DNA of 64,000 nt from Solwaraspora sp. WMMA2056 (GTDB lineage Bacteria; Actinomycetota; Actinomycetes; Mycobacteriales; Micromonosporaceae). The stretch spans positions 930,001-994,000 of the forward strand of contig NZ_CP128360.1 in the NCBI RefSeq assembly GCF_030345095.1, given 5' to 3'. Under the pieces are notes generated by a model. That model worked only from the letters and a program-made list of their open reading frames with translations, was not told where the DNA came from and searched no databases. The position numbers were made by a program, and so were the translations under genes. Shown here piece after piece: positions 8,905 through 18,624 of the stretch; within the stretch, counting starts at the first letter, position 1; every line of letters begins with the position of its first letter.

Positions 8905-10413
8905 TCATCGCCCCTCACGCTCGGCGATGATGGCCCGCATGATCTGGCCGGAGATCCGAGTCGCCTCGGCGCTGCCGCCGTCGCCGGCGTTCTCCAGTAC
9001 GACGCAGACGGCCGAGATCGGCTCCCCGTCGGCGGAGATGGCGAAGCCGATGAACCAGCCGTGGTCGCGGTCGTTCTCGCCGGCCTGTGCGGTGCCGGTC
9101 TTGCCGCCGACGGTGTAGCCGTCGATGCGGGCGTTACGGCCGGTGCCCTCACGGACGACGCTGACCATCATCTCCTGCAGGTCGGCGGCGACCGAGCCGC
9201 TCACCGACTCCCGCAGCTCGCGGGGGTCGGCCGTGTAGTAGCTGCTGGTCCGGTCCGCGTGCAGCAACTGCTGCACCAGGTACGGGCGCATCTGGCTGCC
9301 GCCGTTGGCGACCGCCGCCGCGATCATCGCGCCTTCCAGCGGGGTCATCCGGACGTTGTTCTGCCCGATCGACGACTGGGCCAGCGCGGCGCCGTCCTCG
9401 GAGCCGTCCGGGTTGGCGATGTCCCCGGTCCGGCTGGCGGCCACCGGCAGCCCACTGTCGCCGTTGGTGCGGCCGACCACCTGCTCCTCGTCCTCGAACC
9501 CGAAGTCGCGGGCCTTGGCCTTCACCGTCTCGGCGCCGAGCGCGACGCCCAGCTTCGCGAACCCGGTGTTGCAGGAGTCGGTCAACGCGGTGATCAGGGT
9601 CACCTCGTCCTGCGGGCAGATCGACGGGACGGCGTTGCGGATGTCGGTGCCGGAGTCGGGGTGACGGTAGACCGGTCCGGCGGAGATCGGCGTGTCGATC
9701 GTGGTGCCGTTCTCCAGGGCCGCCGCGGCGACGACCACCTTGAAGGTGGATCCGGGCGGCAGCACCTCACCGAGCGCGCGGTTACGCAGTGGCTTGTCCG
9801 GGTCGCCCTCCAGCGCGTTGTACGCCTCCTGTGCGGCATCGGAGTCGTGGCTGGACAGCGGGTTCGGGTCGTAGCTGGGCAGCGAGACCAGCGCCTGGAT
9901 CGCCCCGGTACGCGGGTCGACCGCGACCGCCGCTCCCCGGCTGACCCCGACCCGGTTCTCCAGCAACTGCTGGTACGCGGTCTCCTGGGCGCGGCGGTTG
10001 ATGGTCAGCAGCACGTTGCCGCCGCCGGTCTCCTCGCCGGTGAACAGGTCCCGTACCCGGTCGGCGAAGAGCTGGTCGCTGGTGCCGGCCAGGAACTCGT
10101 TCTCGGCCCGTTCGACGCCGAGCGCGGCCAGGTTGACCGGCTTGTAGCCGACGACGTGCGCGTAGAGCTCGTTGTCCGGGTAGGTACGCAGGAACTTCAG
10201 CTCGCCGTCGGTCTCGGTGCTGGTGGCCAGGGCCCGTCCGCCGGCTTCGATGTTGCCGCGCTGGCGGTCGTACTCGGCGACCTGGACCCGGCCGTTGTAG
10301 TCGCTGGTGCGGTACTCCTCGGCCTTGTAGCCCTGCACCCAGTTGAGATTGGCGAAGAGCAGGCCGAACAGGACCATGATGACCACGCCGACACGGCGCA
10401 ACGGGGCGTTCAT
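8905..10413 (-). CDS. pbpA: Class B penicillin-binding protein (peptidoglycan transpeptidase)
   Basis: 502 residues. An N-terminal membrane anchor (VGVVIMVLFGLLFANLNWVQ) is followed by a short dimerisation domain and a transpeptidase domain with all three penicillin-binding motifs: Ser222-Thr-Phe-Lys225, Ser280-Cys-Asn282 and Lys438-Thr-Gly440. It crosslinks peptidoglycan outside the membrane and probably works with the adjacent RodA polymerase. Its start overlaps the rodA stop by 4 nt, indicating translational coupling. Confidence 0.95.
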   Translation of the reverse strand: MNAPLRRVGVVIMVLFGLLFANLNWVQGYKAEEYRTSDYNGRVQVAEYDRQRGNIEAGGRALATSTETDGELKFLRTYPDNELYAHVVGYKPVNLAALGVERAENEFLAGTSDQLFADRVRDLFTGEETGGGNVLLTINRRAQETAYQQLLENRVGVSRGAAVAVDPRTGAIQALVSLPSYDPNPLSSHDSDAAQEAYNALEGDPDKPLRNRALGEVLPPGSTFKVVVAAAALENGTTIDTPISAGPVYRHPDSGTDIRNAVPSICPQDEVTLITALTDSCNTGFAKLGVALGAETVKAKARDFGFEDEEQVVGRTNGDSGLPVAASRTGDIANPDGSEDGAALAQSSIGQNNVRMTPLEGAMIAAAVANGGSQMRPYLVQQLLHADRTSSYYTADPRELRESVSGSVAADLQEMMVSVVREGTGRNARIDGYTVGGKTGTAQAGENDRDHGWFIGFAISADGEPISAVCVVLENAGDGGSAEATRISGQIMRAIIAEREGR

Positions 10414-11900
10414 CGGCGGATCACCTCCGTGGGGGCGCCGTGCAGCTGGGCTGGTGGTCCGGCGGGCGTACCGGGTGGGCGGGGTTCGGCGCCCACGACG
10501 GGGCGGCGGCCCGCGTCGGAGATCCGCAGCAGCATCGCCACCAGCAGCCAGTTCGCCATCAGCGAGGAGCCTCCGGCGGACAGGAACGGGGTGGTCTGGC
10601 CGGTCAGCGGGATCAGTCCGCTGATCCCGCCGACGATCACGAAGACCTGCAGGGACAGGGTGAACGCCAGGCCGCCGGCGAGCAGTTTGCCGAACGAGTC
10701 CCGGACCGCGAGCCCGGCCCGCAGCCCGCGCTCGGCGATCAGCAGGTAGATCACCAGCAGCGCGGAGAGGCCGAACAGCCCGATCTCCTCGCCGATGCCG
10801 GCGAAGATGAAGTCGTTGTGCACCTCGGGCACCTTCAGCGGCTGGCCGCCGCCCGGTCCGGCGCCGAACAGCCCGCCGGTGCCGAGCCCGAGCAGCCCTT
10901 GGACCAGTTGGTAGCCGTCGGCGTACGGGTCGGAGAACGGGTCGAGCCAGATGTTGGCCCGCTGGTAGAAGTTGGCGAACGGGCCGCCGACGATGCCGCC
11001 GAGGTAGTAGGCGAGGAACGCGCCGCCGAAGAACAGCAGCAGACCGATGATCAGCCAGCTGACCCGTTCGGTGGCGATGTACAGCGTCACCACGAACATG
11101 CCGAAGTACAGCAGCGAGGTGCCGAGGTCCTTCTGGAACACCAGGACCATCACGCTGAGCAGCCAGACCACCAGCACCGGGCCGAGGTCGCGGCCACGCG
11201 GGAAGTCGATGCCGAGCACCCGCCGACTGGCCAGTGAGAGAACCTCACGTTTACGGACCAGGTAGTACGCGAAGAACGACAGCAGCGCCAGTTTGGCGAA
11301 CTCGCCGGGCTGGATCGAGAAGCCGCCGACCAGGATCCACAGCTTGGCCCCGTTGACCTCGGAGTACCGGGCCGGCAGCACCGCCGGGATCATCACCAGC
11401 ACGATGCCGGCCAGGCCCAGGGTGTAGGCGTACCGGGCGACGATCTGGTGGTCGCGGACCAGGATCAGCAGTCCGGCGGCGAGCACGACGGCGGCCAGGG
11501 TCCAGGCCAGTTGCCGGCCGCCGGTCCCGGCGAAGATCGGAAAGTCGAGCCGCTCGGCGGCGGGTTCGCTGGCCAGGTCGAACCGGCGCAGGAAACCGAC
11601 GCCGATGCCGTTGAGCAGGGCCACCGCCGGCAGCAGCGCCGGGTCGGCGTACGGGGCGAAGAACCGGATGACCAGGTGCAGGCCGAGGAAGACGAGGCCG
11701 ACAACGGCGGTCGGCACCCAGAAACCGGCCCGTACGGTGCCGAGCACGGCCGCCTCGGTGGCCGCCGCGTAGAGCCCGACCACCACGAGGGCGAGAGCCA
11801 GCAGGCCGAGCTCGGCGTTGCGGCGGGTCCGCAGGGTGCGGACCCGCGGCATCTCACCGGTGATCGCCGGTGGTGGGGCGGGTCCGACAGGCGCCGTCAC
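10410..11900 (-). CDS. rodA: FtsW/RodA/SpoVE-family peptidoglycan glycosyltransferase
   Basis: 496 residues starting with GTG at 11900, with about ten to twelve transmembrane helices. SEDS-family signatures include NGAKLWILVGGFSIQPGEFAKL, FQKDLGTSLL, GLGTGGLFGAGPG and an essential-Asp region around PEVHNDFIFAGIGEE. SEDS proteins polymerise lipid II and pair with a class B PBP, here the overlapping downstream gene. Location matches M. tuberculosis rodA (Rv0017c). Confidence 0.95.
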   Translation of the reverse strand: MTAPVGPAPPPAITGEMPRVRTLRTRRNAELGLLALALVVVGLYAAATEAAVLGTVRAGFWVPTAVVGLVFLGLHLVIRFFAPYADPALLPAVALLNGIGVGFLRRFDLASEPAAERLDFPIFAGTGGRQLAWTLAAVVLAAGLLILVRDHQIVARYAYTLGLAGIVLVMIPAVLPARYSEVNGAKLWILVGGFSIQPGEFAKLALLSFFAYYLVRKREVLSLASRRVLGIDFPRGRDLGPVLVVWLLSVMVLVFQKDLGTSLLYFGMFVVTLYIATERVSWLIIGLLLFFGGAFLAYYLGGIVGGPFANFYQRANIWLDPFSDPYADGYQLVQGLLGLGTGGLFGAGPGGGQPLKVPEVHNDFIFAGIGEEIGLFGLSALLVIYLLIAERGLRAGLAVRDSFGKLLAGGLAFTLSLQVFVIVGGISGLIPLTGQTTPFLSAGGSSLMANWLLVAMLLRISDAGRRPVVGAEPRPPGTPAGPPAQLHGAPTEVIRR

Positions 11901-11931
11901 GGGAGTTCCTTCACGTCGTTCGCCCCGGATC

Positions 11932-13404
11932 TCAGTCGACCGTCCGGCAACCGGCCGGGTTGGTCACCGGCGGGACCGGCTCGACCGACTCGGTCGGCTC
12001 CACCGGCGGCGCGTCCGGGGTGGTCTGCGGCGCCTCTGGCGACGGGCTGTTCCCCGGCAGCGGCGTACCGGAGGCCACGGCGTCCGGGTCGGGCAGCGGC
12101 GTACCGGTCGGGTCGACCACCGGCGGCGGCGGGGTCGGCGACGGGGTGGGGGTCGGCGAGGGCGACGGCGGGCAGGTCGGCTTCAGGTTGGGATTGTCCG
12201 GTTCGTCGCGGGTGAGCTCCAGCAGGTGGCGCTGCGCGTCGACCTCGCTGCCGGCGTGGATGCCCCGCTTGACCCGGTCCTGGGCCACCGAGGTCAGGTC
12301 GGTGAGCGCGATCTCGCTGGTCTGGTGCACGGTGGAGAGGCTGACGCCGGCGACCTCACCGGGCATGCCCTGGAAGATCGCCAACTGGCCGTCGCTGGTG
12401 GCACCGACGTAGTACTGCCGTTGGGTGTAGTCCCACCCGGCCCAGACGCCGGCGCCGAGGATTCCGACGAGCGCGACCAGGACGAGCGCCGCGCGTACCG
12501 GGCGTCGTCGGGGCAGCTCGGGGTCGTCGTCCAGGCCGGTGGCGGGTTCGGCGGACTCGGGCGCGGCTGGCCGGGGGGCGGACAGCGCGGAAGCGCGGGC
12601 GGCGGGGGTGGACTCGTCGGCGGCGGTGGCCATGCCACGGTCGCGGGAGGCCGCCCCGCCGACGATCGGGGCCTGCTCGTGGATGCTCTGGTCGGTGGCG
12701 TCGGCGATGACGACGGTGATGTTGTCCGGCCCGCCGCCGCGCAGCGCCAGCTGGACCAGCCGCTCGACGCACTGCTGCGGGTCGGTGTACTCGCGCAGCG
12801 TCTCGGCGATGGTCTCCGCGCTGACCACGCCGGAGAGCCCGTCGCTGCAGATCAGGTAGCGGTCACCGGCGACGACCTGGCGTACGGAGTATTCGGGGTC
12901 GATGTCGCGCCCGTCGAGTGCCCGGGTCAGCAACGACCGTTGCGGGTGGCTGCTGGCCTCCTCGGCACTGATCCGGCCCTCGTCGACCAGCATCTGGACG
13001 TACGTGTCGTCCTTGGTGATCTGGGCGAACTCGCCGTTGCGCAGCAGGTACGCCCGGGAGTCCCCGATGTGCACCATGCCGATCTTGCTGCCGGAGAAGA
13101 GCGTCGCGGTCAGCGTGGTGCCCATCCCCTCCAGGTGGGGATTGGCGTCGACGGTGTCCCGTAGATGCTGGTTGGCCAGGCCGACGGCGCCGCGGAGGGC
13201 GTCGACCATGGCGTCGCCGGGGACGTCCTCGTCGAGGGGGGCCAGCGCCCCGATGACGATGTTGCTGGCGACGTCACCGGCGGCCATCCCGCCCATGCCG
13301 TCGGCCACGGCGAGCAGCCGCGGCCCGGCGTAGACGGAGTCCTGGTTCCCGTCACGGATCAGTCCGCGGTCACTGTGGGCGGCATAGCGCAGGGTCAGAG
13401 TCAT
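11932..13404 (-). CDS. pstP: PP2C-family serine/threonine phosphatase PstP
   Basis: 490 residues. The N-terminal PP2C domain shows the metal-binding motifs RDGNQDS, ADGMGGMAAGDVAS, HIGDSRAYLLR, SDGLSG and GGPDNITVVI. A linker, one transmembrane helix (AALVLVALVGILGAGVWAGW) and a Pro/Thr-rich extracytoplasmic tail follow. PstP reverses phosphorylation by PknA and PknB. Its start overlaps the stop of fhaB (ATGG/TAA region, 4 nt). Confidence 0.95.
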   Translation of the reverse strand: MTLTLRYAAHSDRGLIRDGNQDSVYAGPRLLAVADGMGGMAAGDVASNIVIGALAPLDEDVPGDAMVDALRGAVGLANQHLRDTVDANPHLEGMGTTLTATLFSGSKIGMVHIGDSRAYLLRNGEFAQITKDDTYVQMLVDEGRISAEEASSHPQRSLLTRALDGRDIDPEYSVRQVVAGDRYLICSDGLSGVVSAETIAETLREYTDPQQCVERLVQLALRGGGPDNITVVIADATDQSIHEQAPIVGGAASRDRGMATAADESTPAARASALSAPRPAAPESAEPATGLDDDPELPRRRPVRAALVLVALVGILGAGVWAGWDYTQRQYYVGATSDGQLAIFQGMPGEVAGVSLSTVHQTSEIALTDLTSVAQDRVKRGIHAGSEVDAQRHLLELTRDEPDNPNLKPTCPPSPSPTPTPSPTPPPPVVDPTGTPLPDPDAVASGTPLPGNSPSPEAPQTTPDAPPVEPTESVEPVPPVTNPAGCRTVD

Positions 13405-13883
13405 GGCCGTAACTCAAGAGATGTGCGGCCGATCCGGATCGGCACGGCGAGGGGTACGGGGGTAGGTCCGGTGACCTTAGCGCGGTCCAGGTAGGTCCCG
13501 TTAGTGGAACCCATGTCCTCGAGGACCCACTGGCCGTCCCGGGGCACGAGCCGGGCGTGCCGGGCCGACGCGTAATCATCGGTGATCACCAGGGTGGAGT
13601 CCTCCGCACGACCTATCGTGATCGGAGATTCACCCAAGGTGATCCGAGTGCCGGCCAACTGTCCGGCGGTCACCACCAGCTGGTGGGCCGCCCGCCCCCG
13701 TTTGACCTTGGCCGGCCGGGCTGGTGCCGCCGTGGTACCGACACCTCGCGGCGCCGCCACCAGGCGGCTGGCACGGGTGCCGGCGAACAGATCCCGCCGG
13801 ATCACACCGACCACCGTGAACACGAAGATCCACAGCAGGACGATGAAGCCGATCCGGGCAACGACGACGACGAATTCGGGCAA
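13401..13883 (-). CDS. fhaB: FHA-domain membrane protein FhaB (FipA-like)
   Basis: 160 residues from a TTG at 13883, two nucleotides after the fhaA stop. One N-terminal transmembrane helix (ARIGFIVLLWIFVFTVVGVIRRDLF) and a C-terminal forkhead-associated domain with TIGRAEDSTLVI and DMGSTNGTYLD. FHA domains bind phosphothreonine; this protein is a kinase substrate and links PknB signalling to division in mycobacteria. The non-ATG start is inferred from frame and spacing to fhaA; no strong ribosome binding site is visible. Confidence 0.92.
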   Translation of the reverse strand: MPEFVVVVARIGFIVLLWIFVFTVVGVIRRDLFAGTRASRLVAAPRGVGTTAAPARPAKVKRGRAAHQLVVTAGQLAGTRITLGESPITIGRAEDSTLVITDDYASARHARLVPRDGQWVLEDMGSTNGTYLDRAKVTGPTPVPLAVPIRIGRTSLELRP

Positions 13884-13885
13884 GG

Positions 13886-14680
13886 TTAGCCATCCACTCG
13901 GAACGTGAGCGTGGTCGTTCCGAGCTGGATCATGTCACCAGGGTTCAGCGCCACCGCGGAGACCCGCTGCCCGTTGACCATGGTTCCGTTGGTCGACCCT
14001 AGATCGGTCAGCACGACCTGTGATCCGTCGAAGTCCAGCCGGGCGTGTCGGCGGGAGATCCCGACGTCCGGCAGGCGCAGGTTGGCCTGGTCGCCACGGC
14101 CGATCACGGTCGAGCCCATCTGCAACGGGTAGGTCCGGCCGTCACCGGAGACCAGCCGGATGTTGCGGCCACCGCCATGACCCTGCGGCGGCGGGCCGTA
14201 CCCGCCGGGCTGCTGCTGCTCGTACGGGGAGTAGCCGCCGCCGTGGCCGGCACCGCCACCGCCGCCGTGCATGTCGTACCCCGGCTGCTGCACCGGCGCG
14301 ACGTCGCCGCCGGTGAAGACCTCGGCGGTGACCCGGAACATCCCGGTGTCCAGCCCGTCGCCGCGCTCGATCTCGACGATCACGTCGCCGTAGACCGTCC
14401 AGGCCTGCTCACCGATGAACTCGGCCTGCGACTGGGCGAGCTCCTGGGCCAGGGCCGCCGCGTACGGAGCCAGCCGGCTGTGGTCGTACGGCGAGAGATC
14501 GATCACGTAGCGGTTGGGCACCAGCGTGCGCCCACCGGCAAGGATCGCCTTGTGGGCCTCAGCCTCCCGCTGCATCGCGTTGAGGATCTCCACCGGGTGC
14601 ACGACACCCTTGAACACCTTGGCGAAGGCCCCTTCGACTAGGCCTTCCAGACGCTTCTCGAAGCGTTGCAGCACGCTCAC
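13886..14680 (-). CDS. fhaA: DUF3662 and FHA domain protein FhaA
   Basis: About 264 residues: an N-terminal DUF3662 domain ([30 protein letters not shown]), a Gly/Tyr/Gln-rich linker and a C-terminal FHA domain with [14 protein letters not shown] and [12 protein letters not shown]. FhaA is phosphorylated by PknB and binds MviN/MurJ and PBPs, restraining peptidoglycan synthesis. I prefer the GTG at 14680 because AGGAGG stands 5 nt upstream; the frame also extends to an ATG at 14707. It is first in the operon running to pknB. Confidence 0.9.
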   Translation of the reverse strand: MSVLQRFEKRLEGLVEGAFAKVFKGVVHPVEILNAMQREAEAHKAILAGGRTLVPNRYVIDLSPYDHSRLAPYAAALAQELAQSQAEFIGEQAWTVYGDVIVEIERGDGLDTGMFRVTAEVFTGGDVAPVQQPGYDMHGGGGGAGHGGGYSPYEQQQPGGYGPPPQGHGGGRNIRLVSGDGRTYPLQMGSTVIGRGDQANLRLPDVGISRRHARLDFDGSQVVLTDLGSTNGTMVNGQRVSAVALNPGDMIQLGTTTLTFRVDG

Positions 14681-14954
14681 CGGCTCCTCCTCGGGTTCCG
14701 AGGACATGATGGTATCCGGCCGTCGCCCGTGCCACCCGCACGCCGATCGACCACTGCTCCCGGCCTGTCCCGAACGACCGGCCCGCCCCGTGCTACTCTT
14801 CGCCAGGCGTCGCGGGCGATATCAAGCTCGGGGCGACCAGGGACAGCGTAGTATGTCCCAGCACCTGCCAGCGGGTGGCCCCGACCGACACCCCCACCGG
14901 GATCGGGAAGGACCGGCCGGGTTAGTCTTCTACCGACTGTCCCGGACAGCATCC

Positions 14955-15040
14955 GGGGAAGTGGCGGAATGGCAGACGCGCACGGTTCAGGTCCGTGTGC
15001 CCGAAAGGGCGTGGGGGTTCAACTCCCCCCTTCCCCACCA
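14955..15040 (+). tRNA. tRNA-Leu (anticodon CAG)
   Basis: Acceptor arms GGGGAAG (14955-14961) and CTTCCCC (15030-15036) pair, followed by discriminator A and an encoded CCA (15038-15040). The anticodon loop TTCAGGT gives CAG. A T-arm GGGGG-TTCAACT-CCCCC and a long variable arm (GCCCGAAAGGGC) fit a class II leucine tRNA of 86 nt. Confidence 0.97.
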
Positions 15041-15086
15041 GCAGGTCGGGCGGCTGATGCCGCCCGGACCAGCTAGCAACGATCAA

Positions 15087-15114
15087 GAAGGCTCCGCCCG
15101 ACGGCGGGGCCTTC
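15087..15114 (+). terminator. Hairpin terminator after tRNA-Leu
   Basis: Twelve-bp arms (GAAGGCTCCGCC and GGCGGGGCCTTC, one wobble pair) with a 4-nt loop lie 47 nt after the tRNA, followed by TTC. It separates the tRNA from the epimerase gene. Confidence 0.8.
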
Positions 15115-15176
15115 TTCACATATCGCCCGGATATCCTGTTGACCGTTTACTCCACCCCCCAGCTCAGGAGTGTCGT

Positions 15177-16250
15177 GTGAGCGTCGCGTTGGTTACCGGT
15201 TCCGGCGGTCTGATCGGATCGGAGGCGGCCCGGCACTTCGCCGGACTTGGCCTGGACGTGGTGGGCATCGACAACGACATGCGCCGCGAGTTCTTCGGCC
15301 CCGAGGCGTCCACCGCCTGGAACGTCGAGACGTTGCGGCGCGACCTCGGTGCGGCGTACACCCATCAGGCGGTCGACATCCGCGACCGCGACGCCCTGGC
15401 GGGCCTGTTCCGGCGGTACGGCCGGGACATCGCCGTGGTGATCCACACCGCCGCGCAGCCGTCGCACGACTGGGCGGTCCGTGACCCGTTCACCGACTTC
15501 GACGTCAACGCCGGCGGCACCCTCAACGTGCTGCAGAACGTCCGGGAACACTGCCCGGAGGCGCCGGTGATCCACTGCTCCACCAACAAGGTGTACGGCG
15601 ACCGGCCGAACAGCCTGCCGCTGATCGAGCAGGAGACCCGGTGGGAGATCGCCCCGGACCACCCGTACGCCGGTGGGATCACCGAGGACATGTCGATCGA
15701 CGCCTGCCTGCACTCGGTCTTCGGCGCGTCGAAGGTCGCCGCCGACATCATGGTGCAGGAGTACGGCCGCTACTTCGGCATCCGTACCGCCTGCTTCCGG
15801 GGCGGCACGCTGACCGGCCCGGCGCACTCGGCGACCGAGCTGCACGGCTTCCTCGGCTACCTGATGCGCTGCAACATGGAGCGACGCACCTACAAGATCT
15901 TCGGGTACGGCGGCAAAATGGTCCGCGACGCGATCCACAGCCACGACGTGGTCTCCGCGTTCGAGGCGTTCTTCCGCGACCCGCGCCCGGCGGCGGTCTA
16001 CAACCTCGGCGGCGGCCGGCACTCCAACTGCTCGCACCTGGAGGCGTTCGCCCTGGCCGAGCAGATCACCGGCGAAAAGATGATCACCGAGTACCAGGAG
16101 GCGAACCGGGTCGGCGACCACCAGTGGTGGATCGGCTCGAACGCCGCTTTCCAGCGGGACTACCCTGGCTGGAAGCAGGTCTACGACGTACCGATGATCC
16201 TGCAGGAGATCTACCAGGCCAACGTCGACAAGTGGGTGCCCGGGAAATGA
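15177..16250 (+). CDS. NAD-dependent nucleotide-sugar epimerase/dehydratase (CDP-paratose/tyvelose epimerase-like)
   Basis: 357 residues from a GTG at 15177 with AGGAG 6 nt upstream. The N-terminus has the extended-SDR nucleotide loop [12 protein letters not shown] (GxxGxxG) and the family motif [17 protein letters not shown]. The usual catalytic YxxxK is here F182-G-A-S-K186: Phe replaces the Tyr. Members of this subgroup act on nucleotide sugars, probably for surface polysaccharide or a glycosylated metabolite. The stop overlaps the next gene by ATGA, so the epimerase and glycosyltransferase are coupled. Exact substrate unknown. Confidence 0.85.
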   Translation: MSVALVTGSGGLIGSEAARHFAGLGLDVVGIDNDMRREFFGPEASTAWNVETLRRDLGAAYTHQAVDIRDRDALAGLFRRYGRDIAVVIHTAAQPSHDWAVRDPFTDFDVNAGGTLNVLQNVREHCPEAPVIHCSTNKVYGDRPNSLPLIEQETRWEIAPDHPYAGGITEDMSIDACLHSVFGASKVAADIMVQEYGRYFGIRTACFRGGTLTGPAHSATELHGFLGYLMRCNMERRTYKIFGYGGKMVRDAIHSHDVVSAFEAFFRDPRPAAVYNLGGGRHSNCSHLEAFALAEQITGEKMITEYQEANRVGDHQWWIGSNAAFQRDYPGWKQVYDVPMILQEIYQANVDKWVPGK

Positions 16251-17053
16251 TCGACCAGGGCAAACGCAACCTGCTCGGGGTGCTGGTCGACGCCGTCGAC
16301 TACGAGACCGCCACCGAGCGGGTGATCGACGCCGCCCGGGAGCGCCGGCCGTTGGCGTTGACCGCACTCGCCGTACACGGGGTGATGACCGGGGTCCTGG
16401 ACCCGGCGCACAACGCCCGGCTCAACTCGTTCGACCTGGTCACCCCGGACGGCCAACCGGTGCGCTGGGGACTCAACCTGCTGCACGGTGTCGGGCTGAA
16501 AGACCGGGTGTACGGGCCGACGCTCACCCTGCGGGTGCTGCAGCGCTGCGCCGACGAAGGGCTGCCGGTCTACCTGTACGGCTCCACCGAGGAGACGCTG
16601 GACCGGCTGGTGCCGAAGCTGGAGCAGATGTTCCCGGCGTTGAAGTTCGCCGGGGTCGAGCCGTCGAAGTTCCGCGCCGTCCAGCCTGGCGAAGAGGTGG
16701 AAATCGCTGACCGGATCCGGGACTCGGGTGCCCGGCTGGTGCTGGTCGGGCTCGGCTGCCCGCGTCAGGAGGTCTTCGCGTACGCCATGCGCCCGTTGCT
16801 GGACATGCCGCTGATGGCGGTCGGCGCGGCCTTCGACTACCACGCCGGCCTGCTGCGCAAGCCGCCATCCTGGATGCAGCGGTACGGCCTGGAGTGGCTG
16901 TGGCGGCTCGGGCTGGAGCCGAAACGCCTGTGGCGCCGGTACGTGATCCTCAACCCGGCGTACCTGAGCCGGCTGGGCGCGCAGAAGCTGGGTATGTGGC
17001 AGGCCACGCCGCCGCCGGCGGCCACTGACCGCCCCGCCACCTTCGCCGTCTGA
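16247..17053 (+). CDS. WecB/TagA/CpsF-family glycosyltransferase
   Basis: 268 residues. Family signatures include [11 protein letters not shown] near the N-terminus, [13 protein letters not shown] in the middle and [13 protein letters not shown] plus [31 protein letters not shown] in the C-terminal half, typical of N-acetylmannosaminyl transferases that add the second sugar to a lipid-linked intermediate. It lacks a transmembrane helix. Coupling to the upstream epimerase suggests joint action in an envelope glycan; the donor sugar is not evident. Confidence 0.9.
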   Translation: MIDQGKRNLLGVLVDAVDYETATERVIDAARERRPLALTALAVHGVMTGVLDPAHNARLNSFDLVTPDGQPVRWGLNLLHGVGLKDRVYGPTLTLRVLQRCADEGLPVYLYGSTEETLDRLVPKLEQMFPALKFAGVEPSKFRAVQPGEEVEIADRIRDSGARLVLVGLGCPRQEVFAYAMRPLLDMPLMAVGAAFDYHAGLLRKPPSWMQRYGLEWLWRLGLEPKRLWRRYVILNPAYLSRLGAQKLGMWQATPPPAATDRPATFAV

Positions 17054-17107
17054 CCCCGCTCACCGGCTCCAGCAAGACGACCGACACGACCGACTCGGGG
17101 AGGATTG

Positions 17108-17509
17108 GTGGAAGTGACAACCTACTCCGTGTCCTGCGGGCGGGTCGATAACTGGTGGGCCATCAGTGTGCCCGAACTCAAAGGCGTCCACACGCAGGCC
17201 CGCCGGCTCGACCAGGTCGCCACCATGGCCCGCGAGGCGATCGCTCTGCTGCTTGAGATCGATCCGGCCACAGTAGACATTGAGGTACGTCCAGAGCTAC
17301 CCGGAACAGTCACGGCAGCACTGGACGCCAGGCAGGCCGCTCGGGACGCTGACGAGAAGGCCGAACAAGCGACCGCCACGGCTATACGGGCTCTCCTGAG
17401 CGACGGTTACACCGTCCGGGATGCGGGTGCCCTTTTGGGACTGTCACCCCAACGCATCTCACAGATCGCCGCTCGAAACACTACGCGACCCACGTCAAGC
17501 GCAGCGTAG
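17108..17509 (+). CDS. HicB-like protein with C-terminal helix-turn-helix, no HicA partner
   Basis: About 133 residues. The N-terminal half (TTYSVSCGRVDNWWAISVPELKGVHTQARRLD) has the beta-strand pattern of HicB antitoxins. An Ala/Glu-rich helix follows and a C-terminal HTH (YTVRDAGALLGLSPQRISQIAAR). The GTG at 17108 has GGGGAGG 4 nt upstream; a GTG at 17114 is possible. No HicA-like toxin gene lies beside it, so it may be an orphan antitoxin or a plain regulator. Confidence 0.7.
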   Translation: MEVTTYSVSCGRVDNWWAISVPELKGVHTQARRLDQVATMAREAIALLLEIDPATVDIEVRPELPGTVTAALDARQAARDADEKAEQATATAIRALLSDGYTVRDAGALLGLSPQRISQIAARNTTRPTSSAA

Positions 17510-17534
17510 GGATACGATTCGCTGCTGCCTCCGG

Positions 17535-17966
17535 CTACATGTACTGGGCGGCGGTCTGCTCGACTTCGCGGATGAACTCCTCCAGCTCGGCCTCGGTCCA
17601 CTGTTCGTCTTGTAGCAGCGTACCGAGGATCACGATCTGCGCTGGGAAGGAGACCTCGGCATCGACCCCGTCGAGAAGTTCCGCCTCTCCCAGCGCCGCA
17701 CGGATGAGACCTTCCAGCTGAAGTGCAGGCAGATCCTTGCCCCGTTGGTACTGGTCACGGACCTGTGCGACGAACGCAGACACCTTGTTGAGGTCAGGCT
17801 CCGGCCCAAAGTGGCGGTCGACGGCGATCGCGAACGCCGCGCCGATCACCGGGACCGCGCCGTGCCAGTTCGTCCTGCCAAGAACCTCAGTCAACCGGTC
17901 GATCGTTCCCCAGTCCCGTCGAGCCATTGCCCGGATCAGATCGCCGAGTTCAGTCGGAACGCTCAC
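17535..17966 (-). CDS. Hypothetical protein, third gene of an unknown operon
   Basis: 143 residues, acidic, mostly helical, starting with GTG (MSVPTELGDLIRAMARRDWG). No domain is recognised and no signal or membrane segment is visible. Its start lies inside the 3' end of the upstream gene (17-nt overlap), so the three genes from 18878 down to 17535 are translated as one unit. Confidence 0.7.
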   Translation of the reverse strand: MSVPTELGDLIRAMARRDWGTIDRLTEVLGRTNWHGAVPVIGAAFAIAVDRHFGPEPDLNKVSAFVAQVRDQYQRGKDLPALQLEGLIRAALGEAELLDGVDAEVSFPAQIVILGTLLQDEQWTEAELEEFIREVEQTAAQYM

Positions 17967-18624
17967 GTTGACGCAACCTCGCTAAACCTTGTCGGATGTA
18001 TCGGTCAGCCCGGCGGGCTGCCAACCCAGCGATAAGAGCTGCCACGACGAGGTGGCCCGCCGCGTCGCCGGCTTCGAGCTTCGGTCTCGTGTCCGTGAAG
18101 GCCACTGTAGGGGCCGATGTGCCCGTGGTTGACTGCGACCCTGGCGGGGGAGTCGCCAGGTCCCGCAGGATGTTGAGACCCGAGTCGCCCAGCTCAGCGG
18201 TTGTCTTGGCCGTGTCCTGAACATCCTCCGTTCGACGCGCCAGACGGTCCAAGAAGCTGCCGACGCCTCGGCGGGACTCGGAGCGGCGGGTGGTGTCGGC
18301 CAGGAGTTCTTCGCCGGTCGGGCCGGCGAGCGTGGGTTCGGTGGGTGCCGAGCCGGGGGCGATACGGTTGGCGTAGGCGTTGAGGTGCCCGGCGGCCTCA
18401 ATGAGCAGGCGGGCGACCTTTCCGGCCTTGTCTGCGGCGGTCTTCCACTCGGTGGTGGCGTTCGTGACAGCGCGCGCCGACGCTCCTGCGCTCGCGGCGG
18501 AAAGGGACTGGTGCGCGTCGGTCACTTCCTGTTGGGCACGCAGGGCCGTCGCGGCGGCCGAGCTGAGGCCGGTCGATGCCCGAGCGATCTGGGCGATGAC
18601 TTCGGCAACCGTCCCAGCCATCAC
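17950..18624 (-). CDS. Hypothetical helical protein, second gene of an unknown operon
   Basis: 224 residues. The first ~90 are Ala-rich helices (VAEVIAQIARASTGLSSAAATALRAQQEVTDAHQ) resembling the preceding 85-residue protein and, loosely, WXG100-like helical bundles, though without a WXG motif. A Pro/Ser/Thr linker leads to a hydrophobic stretch (AGHLVVAALIAGLAA) and a very basic C-terminus. GTG 18624 overlaps the previous stop (GTGA); ATG at 18621 is equally possible. Function unknown. Confidence 0.7.
   Translation of the reverse strand: MMAGTVAEVIAQIARASTGLSSAAATALRAQQEVTDAHQSLSAASAGASARAVTNATTEWKTAADKAGKVARLLIEAAGHLNAYANRIAPGSAPTEPTLAGPTGEELLADTTRRSESRRGVGSFLDRLARRTEDVQDTAKTTAELGDSGLNILRDLATPPPGSQSTTGTSAPTVAFTDTRPKLEAGDAAGHLVVAALIAGLAARRADRYIRQGLARLRQRERSD

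Noticed and set aside
14955-15040. tRNA-Leu as attachment site of a mobile element
   Set aside because: No integrase gene, and no direct repeat of the tRNA 3' end was seen downstream.
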